From Gnetum montanum (lineage: Eukaryota > Streptophyta > Gnetopsida > Gnetales > Gnetaceae): DNA of 64,000 nucleotides. Below, piece by piece: positions 25,801 to 37,800 of the stretch; position 1 is the stretch's first letter; each line of letters starts with the position of its first letter. The position numbers and the translations under genes were made by a program. The notes under the pieces are model-generated. The model was not told where the DNA came from. It searched no databases and saw only the letters and a list, made by a program, of their open reading frames with translations. The stretch is taken from positions 131,923 through 195,922 of the forward strand of contig MNCI01002702.1 of assembly GCA_015680685.1 (NCBI GenBank), in the 5' to 3' direction.

Positions 25801-28800
25801 GCTTATAATAAAGCTGAAATTCGAATGAATGAGCTACAAATCAAGAACATGAAAGAGTACATGGAGCTAGCCAATCTCCGCTATGCCAGCCTTGTGATAC
25901 ACATTGTTGAAAGGCCAAAGTCTAAGTTAGAGAAACAGTGGCCAGCTTGTACTTATTCTACTAAAACAAGTTTAAGCTCCATAAGGAAGAAAAATAGAAA
26001 TTGGAAATAGGCAATGCAAAGCTTGAGATTCTCAAAACAAAATTTGAAGATCAATGAACAATCACAAACAACTTGGCCAAACGAATGAGCAACTACCATG
26101 AGTCCAAGAACACCATGAAAGTATTTGACATCGAACATAAACAATTTGATGCCTAGTTCATCAATGCTCATGAAATATTCCCTACTTTACTTTGTCCATG
26201 AGATGTACCAACAACTATAACTCCAGGCGAAGTAGCTTGGACAATCAATGATCCTAGGACAAAGGAGGAAAAGATGAGAGCCCTCATCAATGCATTCTAG
26301 TTGAAGGCAGCAGCTAGGCAACCATAGCCTGCACAAGCATGAGGAGCCATCACCACCTGGCACCACTTGAGACATATGCCTTGGTCCATTTTTGTACATG
26401 TCCATTTTTGTAATGTGTTTACATTTTCTCAAGTCAAATTGTAAAATACTCAAATAACTTTTGTAATGTAGCACTTGAGTCAATCAGTTAGTCCTATTAC
26501 TCCCACAATTTTGTAAACTCAATCCTAATTTTGTTAACTCAAGGATGAGTTTTCAATTAGTTGTAGGACTATGATGAAAGTTGATTTAGTCAAGGATGAG
26601 TTTTCAATTAGTTGTAGGACTATGATGAAAGTTGATTTAGTCAATCACATCGATGCATCAACGTTGACATATGCCTTAGTTTGTCAACACATTAGCATTG
26701 ACACAAAGCCAATAAATACCTAAGTGTACCTTCCCGCCATATTTATAGCACCATTCAATCATACTCTTAGCTACACTCTATCAATTTGTTTCAGTAGAAG
26801 TTAGTAATAGTCAATAAGTGCTTGCACCATGAACCAAATAGATTGAATGTAATTTTATTCGAATGAGCATTTACTTGAATACATTTTTATGGTGGCAATA
26901 AAATCAAGATCCATTTTCTTTATTGCAACACTTGGCTTAGCACTTCAATTTACTTTCTTGCAATTTACTTTAATGATTATTTAAAGTCATGAACTTAGTT
27001 AGTTAATCTACTTTTATTGCACCTAGCTAATTCTCATGAATACAACCAACTTTGAGCATAAACACATTAGCGTTTGGTAGTCACAACAGTGGACACTTGG
27101 TATACCCAGCAATGAACACTTGGTAACCCAACAACACTAATGCATGTTTAAGATGTGTACAAGAAGTTGGGACTAAATACTCCATACCTAGGCTACACTA
27201 GATTTATTCTTCTTAAACTTAGATTCGTTAGTTAGAAATTTAATATTATAATTTTTTAAATATGTTAATAAATCAATAATATTTCAATCATATGCCTCAA
27301 TCACACTTAACCATATGACTTAAGACCCACACAAGTGTGATTAAGAAGACAAAGACCAATGACCTAACACTCAACTATCTAAGTCATCTAAACTAATCTC
27401 AATCCACAAAATTTGACCAAACTGTGCATGAACAATTGTGATCTGTATGGTTGGGTGTAGGGTCTACTCTACCACTCATCATCATTTGACATTATGGGTA
27501 ATAAAATGTAAAAGGAAACAAAAAAGAACATTATTAAGAGGGGGAAATGGAAATAAATGAGTATATCCGAGTCATGCTCCGAAGGTTCCTTTCTTTGGTA
27601 ATCCAACACTACTACCATGGTAGGCCTATACCTAGCCAAAACAGATGGCCAATCACCTTCCTATCCCACTTCACCTAGCACCTATTACATGCTTTTACCG
27701 ACTCTGCAACTTCATGGTAGTGTAACCTATAATCATTGGATATATATACCTTAAGTCAAACCCACAAAGATCACCTCAAAAAACATATCCATTATTACAA
27801 CGTACCCTTTAAAGTCTTATTACAATAATTACATCATTTGATATAAAGTGAAACCATTATGATTACAAAATGGCACCATTTAAGAATGGTGATATGACAA
27901 ACTACCCCTGGCCTCACTTTAACTTTTGTTCATCCTTGAGCGAACTTGCATTACGGTTCTTTCTTCAGTCTCCAATGCTCCCTCCATGTGTTAGTGCTCC
28001 AATGCTTACATTTCTCATTTAGAAATGAGAGTTGAATATTTAAAATTCTCCTGCTTATTCTACAAATGAAATATAAGTGAGAAATATTCATGAAAAATAG
28101 ATCTTATTATGACAACAATTCACCTCAATCTCTAGGTAATACAAGAGGTGAATTATAGGTCTGCCAACCACCAATCACCAATCCTAACCAAAGTATACTA
28201 TGTGCATCTTGTATCTCTAGTTACCCAAGAAAATATACTTGTCTAATTTAGAAATGTAAATTAGATAAATAAAGAAGAATAAAAAATGAGGAATAGAAGC
28301 AAAGTTATGAAATCCCCTAATATTCATCAACCTCCAGGATGACAAGTGTATTTGTAGTTCTTTTATATCGTCAAATGAGCTTGTTCTAGATGGTAGTGCT
28401 TCATCTTGCTCATCAACTTCTTCCTTAGGAATTAACTCCAGTAGCTTGGTAACTTGGAAGAATCATGTATCATACCAAATGTAATTTGGGGTCTCGACGA
28501 AGAAAGATGTTAACTTGTCTTCAGTAATCATGGCAGCATAATTAGTGAAATGCGGTTCTTGATGAACACTATCCATTAGCATCTTCTATTCTTGAATCCC
28601 AGGATTCCACCTATCTATTGAGGATTCGAAGTAAGCGGAGTATGCACTGCCCAAAGGGACCCTACGATGGATTGAGGGAAATTTCTTCTTCAAATTCGGC
28701 TCCTCTTCCAAAGAGTCTTTCACACTTCTGTATTTTAAAAATTGATGAATAAAAATTTCAATTTTCACATTAACATCTCCAAAAAAGATGAATGATACTA

Positions 28801-31800
28801 GATCAAGACTAGTATAGGTTAGGAATAGCTTGTACTTCAAGCGTTCATTGATTTGATTAACCAAATAAAAATACTTGACAAAGTCTATCATCTAGGCATG
28901 TTAGGTCAACGATCAAATGTGTGTTGACCACGTGAACACACCTTCCTAATAACTGCATTTTAAGTAACAATGTTAACGCTATGTGGCTTCTCTAGAATTT
29001 TGATCATTCATTCTTCCCCATAACTTGAATTTTTGTAATTTCGGCTTTCTAATCTTCTTTCAAACCTTTATATTAACTTGATCTTGGCTTCTTTTTAGAA
29101 GATCGTGCAACCATCCATGTTGTGATTCAAGCAATAGGCTAGTCTATGTGGGCTTGAAAAAAGAATCATCATAAGAACCTTTTTTCTTGTAGACATTTTC
29201 GTATCCCAACCTTCTTAGATCATATTTAAATTGGTATAGAAATCCAATAGCAAAACTTCACATTTAAATCATGTAACTCTACAAGGATACATGTACCTTA
29301 AAAATACACTATGTTGCAACCTTCATATATATTCTTAAATTCTATCCTGACTCATTATCTCTCACATATATCATACACCTTGTTGAGACAAGGTTATGAT
29401 TCTCCATGATGATTTATCTCTATTAAATGTTATGGTTTTCTGTTAGGTTGATTTAAGTCTTCCTTGCATTGTTGGTTTACAAACTAATTCTTTAATTACT
29501 TGATTCTTTAGGTAAGTAGCGATTTGGCTTCATTCCCTAGGCTTTTAATGACCTATCTAACCCCCTTAAGACATTCACTCCAGCAATGTAACTAATGGCC
29601 AACTAGGGTTCATAAACCTAGGGTCAGTTGTAGGGGTTAGAGGCCTATGTCTAGCTATAAGTATAACTTAATTGCCTAATTCTAAGGCCTAAAATGACTA
29701 AAAAGGGTTAAATTGTTAATCATAACCTTTAAATTGTTAGACATGGTTGGTCGATTTAGGTTATAGCCTACTAAAGCATGATTTAAATTGTCACCTAATT
29801 ATCAGCTTCCCAAACGACCAATCTAACCTCACCATTGGATTCAAAAGGCTAACAAATTTTAAAAATGACTATTTATATATTAACAACAAACATCAAATGC
29901 CCACTACCATTAACTTGTAGTTGTTGGTAGTGTCTTCCATTTGTGTATTTATGGCCCTAGTTACATTCTTTTGTTGAGGTTGTGTTGGCAATTCTCCTTG
30001 CATTGATGGCAGTGGAACTAGAGGAAGTGGATTAGGAGGTTGTTGAGGACGTTGTCTTGTGAGGTGAGGCATGTCAAATGGTGATTCTGCATGTGGAGTT
30101 ATAAGTCAGTGATATTCAACAAGATAGTAGTGACAAGAAGTATGGACAAAGGTATTGCCAAAATAAATAGGTTGTTGCACATAGTAGCCATATGGATTGG
30201 GTTGTCTATGGGGATATTATTGTCTCAATGGTGGTATCCCCCACAACTATGAGTTTTACCATTGCTGATTGTATTGTTCCTGAGATTGAGGATAAGCCCC
30301 ACTAGGATAGGATGGTTGTTGTTGATAGAGTTGTCTACAGTTGCCTTGTAGGTAAGGCAACCTCTTAAGCATTTGCTTTTTGATGTTTATGCCCCTAATT
30401 CTTATAGGTGATTCATTATGGGACAACATCCTTTAGGATGTTCATATTGGCATAGGTCACACCCATCTTCACCTTCCAAACTGGAATCAACAACCTCTTG
30501 CACAGAAATAGCTTTCCCTTTCCCTTTATACTTCTACATATCACATTTTGTTTCCTTGTTTTATCTTTTTATTCTTTTCTTTGGTGAGGGCTTTCTATGT
30601 GTTCTCTACTATCTTTAGTGTTGTTGCAAACTTCTCATCTACAAAATCCTACATCTTTTTGACCTTTGTTGCAGTGTCAAATACAAATATTTGAATTGGT
30701 AAGGTCTTTCTTTGAATCAATTCTTTCATGGATTCTTGTTATTGTGTCTCACAAACTCAAACATCTATTTTGCACAGAGATGGATCCCTATTATACTCCT
30801 CTGCAAATTTTGTCTCTGTTAACTACTTAATCAATTAACCTCTATATACGATGGGCTCACATTTTAGACAACCACCCCTAGACATACACCCCAAGGGTCT
30901 CTCTTGTTTTATTTCTTCACCTTCATTTATGAGCCTAAATTGTTCCTTCTAAGAAAAGCCATGCCCTGGAATCTATGCAAGAGTGAATAATATGTACTCA
31001 TGGCTACATCAAGCGACTCATGGCTCCCTTGTTTCCATCCTTTGATTTGTTTTCTTAGATTTGACAATCTCAAATAAGTCTGGTACTTGTCACTAAAAAG
31101 TTCTAGCATTGTGCTCCATCAGCAAATAAAATCTACTTCTAGAGATCAATACCAACTTTTTGCTTCTTTAATCAATGTCCTTGAGAACAATTTAAGTTTT
31201 TCCCAATGATTCTCAATATTTTGTAGCACACAAGCATTATAGAAGGCTTGTAGATACTGTTGTGGATCAGCATTATAACATCCCTCAAACTTTAAAATGT
31301 TGTTCATGTCAAGTCGCTTGATGCAACTATTCCTTTGGTGCCTTGTCAAAATGTAGACAGCCTCTGATATTTATCATGCTTCTAGTAGCTAGTAAGGGTT
31401 CATCATGATCTTCGGGTTCATCACAATATTTGTTGTTGTGGTGATAGCCTCTTAGATGTTTATCTTCATTCCTTCTCCTATGCCTTCTCTCTCTCGCTCT
31501 CTCCCTCTCTATCTTCCTCTTAATCTTTATCATGATTTCTATCTCTTCTATGACATCTATCTTGATCTCTTCTTCTATCTCGATCAAGCATTCTGTCCTA
31601 ATCCATTTGTGGAGTTTTTCTCCATGTCTATGTTTGTCTTCGTTAGAGTCTATCAATGAGGGTTACAAAGAGGATGGAGGACTTGGAGAATGATTGGATT
31701 GCTCTCCTTCTACACTCCCTTGATTCTTCCTTTCTAGATCTATTGGAGGCCCTAGGCCTTTGGTTCCTCCTTGCTTTGGGATTTCTCCCATCCTTCCGAG

Positions 31801-34800
31801 AGTTTCTGCTAACACTAAACACAATCTCTGTTGCATAGGATCTTCATTGTACAAAACAAGTGGTCAGGAAGTAGATGGATGATGGTGAGACTTTTTAGAC
31901 TGATATTCCACATCTCCCTTTTCTAATGGTAGTATCACCTGAGACACTACATTTACCCTTCTCTTATTCATACTTAACTTCCATGATAGTGTATGTTCTG
32001 GCTTGGGCTTTAGTCATGTTCTTTGTGACTTGATAGCCTCCATGTGTGTAACCAAGACCACTAGAGCATCTTGAAGCATAGATGGAGATAATCAGTTTGG
32101 TGGTAATAGAATGTTACCCTGTAAATCTCTATCAGAACGATTCATTTTGATTAAAAATAGAAGTGAAATCTAGATAATATGGATTAGTATGAGCATAGGA
32201 AATCCTTGGTTGTATTGGCCCATTCTAATTTTCCTCAGGATAGATTATATCGTTACTCTCATTACTATCACTTGCAGGTGGAGAATTCGCTTTGTGTGTC
32301 AAAGCCTAAGTGTGTGTTTGAAAATAGTATATCTTTTACCAGGTATATTTTGAAATGCTGAGACAATGAACTTGTATAATATCAACTAAAATATTGACAC
32401 CATCCCCGACAATGGCATCAATGATAAATGGTCGTCCAATCATATAAGTCATAGAAGCATACACATGCGACCATATCGTAATCTGTAAATGAGACAATAT
32501 GAACTTTAGATAGTTAATACAAGAGTTGATTGTTGTTTTCTTACTGGAGTTAGTGGCAATCAAAGTAATGATGGTTTAACTTGCAGTAAAGTATAAGATG
32601 TGATGATGTTTGGCTCTTACATAATAAGAATAGAACACTGTAAGATGAATATTGATTTTAATTGACTAGAAGACAATGGAAAGTAAATCTAGTCTAGCCT
32701 AATGGTGATAAGCATTTGTTCCTAATCTTCCATTCACGTCCTAGGCTCATACAACTATTACTAGGATTACCAAGTAAATTTTTACTAGGTGAACCAAATG
32801 ATATTACCACTGGGTTACCAAATAACTATGCTTAACACTCAAGATTAATGTTAGTCTGCCAAATGCTAATAGACATCAGAAATGTAAACAACATGAAAAT
32901 GGAAATGACCATTAAAATGTAAATGACAAGTAAAATGTATATGAAAAATAAATCTCTAATATGTGAGATGTTGCAATGCTTATAAACAATCTCAATGTTT
33001 ATTGTTGTCCATGAAGCATATCCAGGTATACTTCACTCGAATAAAAATGCCGTACAACCACTTAAGATCACACCACAGGCACTCACAACTAACTATAACT
33101 TTGAGAAAACAAACTAAATGACTTTTAGTAAGAGTAGACCAAAAGTTGTCATTTTGTGAGACAAGTAACTAGTAGTTATAGACATGACCGGCCTAGATAC
33201 ATCATATAAACAGCATTGTAGGCATAGCTATGATATATCATAGATGTGATATCGTTTACAATTAATAAAAAGTTCATCAAAGAGTATGTTCCAAACCCCT
33301 ACCAAAATAGGGCAAATGCTTAAACAATCAATTTTATTAACGTTTGTTTCAATTTATACATGTAGTTTCTCACAAGCTAATCCAAGGTTTCCTCAATTCT
33401 GTAAATATTCTCCAATCACCTAAAAATTTTCATAAAATGTCTAGTGACTAATAATATTGACAATGTTGTGTACTCCAAGAATTATGCTACAATGGTGGAC
33501 TTGATGGTTTCCAAGGATAGTCCATCCCTAGACACACTCCACTACAATCACTTTGCAAACATGGTTAGTGGTCCTAGAGCGTTCAAAGTGATTAAAGAGG
33601 CAAATCACTAGCAGATATGAGTATCCAACAACATACTCAAGGATCAACAAGAAAGGTAAGGTAAATCCATGACTAACCTATTTAATGACCATAGTACGTT
33701 CCTTTGAGACATGAACAATCCTAAATCAAACACTCCTTGGGGCATCTAGGATTGAATCACACCACTATGGCACAATGTGTTTTTCCTTGTTTTTGCACAA
33801 TAGTAAAACAAAGACAAGTTTTTGCCAACTTGTGCCTGAAACATGAACAACCTCATCTTGCATATGGAAAAGTGAGAACCAGGGCCCCTTCCCTCCCAAT
33901 GTTCAAGATAAACAGTCACTTCGGGCAAGGTGCTTAGCCATTTGGGTATGTTTGCCTCCCTTACTCCCAAGTTGTGAATGTGTGCTTTTGTTTAATCACA
34001 TCCTAGACAGAGATTTATTGTTCATTGACCAAAACATAGCTCAAGATGGCCCAAGACTGATGGTATGCAACTGCATTCACATGGGTCTAGACCAAGCGAT
34101 CAAAATTAAATTTACCTTTTCAGCTCACACGGCTTCTTCCAACAAATTTTAGTGTTTGAGAACCTTCCATATAGCTGCTAACAGTTAATGAAGAAGGACC
34201 ATCAACCCTTTAATTGCCTTAGCAATGAGCAAGTCGATAAGCAGTTCATGTCACCAAAGGCTCCCACACAGCCTAGCAAGCACCCCCGAGAGGAGGAACA
34301 AATGAGACAAGAAGTTACAAAGTACCCTACTTGCAAGGCAGGTAAATAGAGGCATAAAAGCCATTGAAAGAGGGCAAAATTGAAAGTCTCTTTGAACCAG
34401 CAAAATAGATAACGACAAAGATTAAAAACTCAGAGAAGTTTGGGAAAATGTCATAGGGAAAAATCGCCAATATGCAAAATAAAAATTTCTAACGGTTTTG
34501 CTAACAAATTATAGCTGATATAAAATAAGAGTAAAAAACATAATTAATAGAAATAAAAATAACAACAGCACAAGTATATATGCATGACAGGATGTGTACT
34601 TCTATCTCTTTAACAACATACGTTTAAGTTATTGACACAAAAATCTATAGTATTCTATTTTAGCATAAACTTTGTAATCTTTTACTAGGTTTTTAATGTA
34701 AACAAACTATAATGTTTTTTTTTTCTTCATGAAATGCTTTTTTTTTCCAAATAACTCGTATCATTAGAGCCACATACATGCAAACACTTTCAACTTTAGT

Positions 34801-37800
34801 AATCTAAAGTAATGATATTAATAGAACAATAAAATATAAAAATGATATAATCAATTCATAATTTTATAAATTTAAAATCTCTCAAAACCTTATAAGAATT
34901 ATTTAAAATATTCTGTAAAATATCATGAATTTTGAAAAAGGTTGATTGGTACTCTTTGTAAAAATTCAGTTGAAAAAGTCATAAAGTAGTGAAGACTTTT
35001 TCCAGTCAAATATTTTTCCTCAATTTAGCTGTTTTTCACAGATTTTTTAAACACTGGACAAAATAGCCACAAAGGATGGGATTGGTCTTGGGCCAAAACA
35101 AGGAGAGACGGTAATATCCGTCAATGAAGACAGAATTTACAAGAGTGAAAGAAGAAACCTCATCACCCTTATGCCCTACAGCCCCTATATCAAAGTTCTC
35201 TATGAAAGTAAGAAAAGGCAACTTGAAGGCACCTCATTAGCAGCAAACCCTAACAACTAGCTGATGTGACAGCCCAAAAGGGTCTTGGGGCACCAAAGAA
35301 GCCTCGATCAAACCTGAATACAACCAAAGTGGAGGCCTAATGACCCTGACAAGCAACCTGCCCATATCCAGCTTCAATTTGGGATATGCTAGAAACCCAT
35401 TGGCTAGATGTGCCATCCCACCAACCTGGAAGCCTATCAAGAGGCTTTAACAGAGGCCATTACTAACAGGTTCGATCACATCTTGACCCCAAGGTATTCC
35501 TCAAAAGCTTCAAAAATGACAAAGGAACCAGAGATTACTTGCACAACTTCCAACTGCAAGCCTACCCTGGTAGCAGTTTACAGCCAAAATGATAAAGCTT
35601 TGCAACCCACACCATGAAGATCTTGAGCTAGATTTGCAAAATCCTTGGATGCCCACAAAATTTAAGGTAACTTCAAATCCTAGTGAACATGGAAGGTGTT
35701 AACATTATCCTTCTTCTGGATACTATACGTGAGTTATCTGGTTAGGCTAATTAATCCATTTTGATTGTATATGGTCATGTTACCCACAGAATTTGTAACT
35801 TAGTTCATTCCTTTAACTTGAATTGACCTTTCCCTCAAAAAAACAATATTACTAAAGTTTTGAGACGCAAATGAGATAGGCTCCCAAACAAATTATTTGG
35901 TATATTATAGTTCTTGGAAGGAATTACAAAATTATGGACTAGAGTTTTGGACAGAGAATCAAAGATTGACAAACTGATTTGGTTAGCTTCGTACTATGGC
36001 TGGTATGTTACAATTAATTTGAATTTATCATTAATTTGCTCCAATATATTTAATTTCATGCTTAAAAAACCAATCAAGATAGTCAAATAAGCTAACAATG
36101 AGGTGTTCACTTAGTCATAAGAGTCTTGGTATAGAAAACCCACGTTACAGGTTTGATTGCAGTGAGCAATGCTGAGTTATGGACCCAAAAAAAATGCTGT
36201 AAACAAAATTCTAAAATTGGTGTAGTCTAATAGATCTAAGAGGGTCTTAGTGGATGTAAATAAAATTCAGTTTCAGTTTCATAAAAAATTTGGATCATGA
36301 ATTTGTCTAGGAATCCAAAGGTGTAAAAAGTAAAAACTTCAACTCTTAGATGAAGTCTATTATCCAAGGAAATGTAGTGAACTAGTGCTAAAACCTTAAG
36401 TTTTCTAACTAGAGCTCTTTAGGAACTATCATGGAATATTATGAATGGCATGATGTAGGTGATAGAGATGAAGGCAATGTAAGTTTTCTAATTAGAGCTC
36501 AAAATAAGAATTTTAAAAGGATTTCATATTGGTAATTCAAAAATATCAAAAAGAATTGAAACAATGCATGCATGGATGAAAGACAATCCTTCAAAATCTC
36601 ATAACGATAAGGTTTGTTAAGGCAAACTAAATAATCATAGAGGATAGCAGAGGAACATGATACTCTATGTATAGGTGAAATAAATAAGGAAGTTATTCAT
36701 TAGCACAAGGAGGATCATTTAATGAAGCTCCTATATTTTTTGAGATGACAAGGAGAATTTCCAACTACAAATAACTTGATGAAACAGCGATTGCCAATGG
36801 TCAATAGCCATTATTTTTCTAAAAATACATGTGAGGATGATAATCATATCTTTGTGCATTGCCATGTAATTCCCTGTATCTAGAACAAATAATGATAAAA
36901 TCTTTGCAGGTTTTAGAGTTACATTTTACGCCTTCTTTAGGCAACTCTAATATACTAAGATCCATAGAATAAGGCAAGGGAGTAATTGTAACTCAAGAAA
37001 AAAGATAACTGTAATTTCTAATCCTTTCTACAATTATGAATATCGTAAGTCTTACTAGCTACTTATAAACAAAGCCATGTTAGTCTATGTCATAGATCAG
37101 AAATAATCAGAAGCTATAGTAGATAGTGTATATCAAGTATTGTTATTGGCTCTGGTAAATTGTAACATCAGCTTTGAGCTTGCTATTACTCTAGACTAGA
37201 TTATACTAAGTTCATAAAAACCTGTTATGTTTCAATGGTGTCGCTCTAGTAATGCTACAACTTTTATATTGTTGTAGTATCTTCTAGTATTGTGGGCTCA
37301 TGGCACACTTACTATGCTTGTAACTTAATTTTTATTCTTAGTCTTAAGTGGGTTAGGCCACTCTAGATTCCTTCAACGATTCACCACTAAGTTGGATTAG
37401 TTGTCATCAACAACTAGGGACTATTACATCAATTATAGCCTATCTTTCTCTGCTTCATAGCCTTCGTAGCTACTCCTTTCATGTATCCTTTATTTGGGTT
37501 CATTATGCTGAATTTCTTCAATCTTGTCCTTAATGCACCAATCCTTCTTTTGAAAAAGCTGGGAACTTCCTTCTTCTACTACTCTTCATGTTTTTGAATC
37601 AGAGCTTTCTTCTTCACACATGGTCTTACGACTCACCACCTATTATTCCTTTTGGCTTGCAAATGCTTTTGCTTTCTTTTGTTCCATGATTGTTGTTTCC
37701 ATTGTTGATTTAAATTATTATGTAGATTTTACATGGCATGGACTTGAGCTCATTTGAACCTCATAAGTGGTTGACTCCTGATATATTGTCATAACCTTGC

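Larger units (their letters stand above)
4885..27481 (+). mobile_element. Element B: Tat/Athila-like Ty3/gypsy retrotransposon, split by element A
   Basis: Direct LTRs (about 4885-5691 and 26626-27481) enclose a tRNA-Asp-type primer site, gag, protease, reverse transcriptase, RNase H, integrase and an extra 3' gene, all on the plus strand. The primer site and integrase style point to the Tat/Athila side of Ty3/gypsy. The coding region is riddled with stops and frameshifts, so it cannot move by itself. Its reverse transcriptase is interrupted by element A at 9441-20513, and B itself sits inside the LTR of repeat F2. Confidence 0.85.
27482..29915 (-). mobile_element. Repeat F2: second copy of the CCR4-carrying repeat, minus strand
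   Basis: Reverse-oriented relative of F1: LTR (27483-27899), a short purine tract (CCAGGGGTAG, about 27902-27911), spacer, pseudogene, and upstream sequence matching about 13280-13560 (shared CATTAGTTACATTG and TTGGAGT/CTGGAGT stretch). The missing end of its LTR is at 4830-4884, beyond element B. Its right end abuts the gag of element G. Confidence 0.7.
29916..33279 (-). mobile_element. Element G: Tat-like gypsy fragment (LTR, leader, gag), minus strand
   Basis: 5' LTR 32422-33279, primer site 32403-32421 and gag down to about 29916, where it meets F2. Protease and pol are absent. The gag is a sister of those in B, C and D. Confidence 0.78.

Noticed and set aside
29916-29916. F2 inserted into element G
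   Set aside because: G's gag does abut F2 at about 29916, but the sequence left of F2 (before 4830) does not continue G's protease on the minus strand, so the order of these two events stays open.
33737-34152. Two adjacent plus-strand frames as a conserved gene
   Set aside because: They look protein-like but match nothing I recognise, and both neighbours are decayed repeats; there is not enough to name them.
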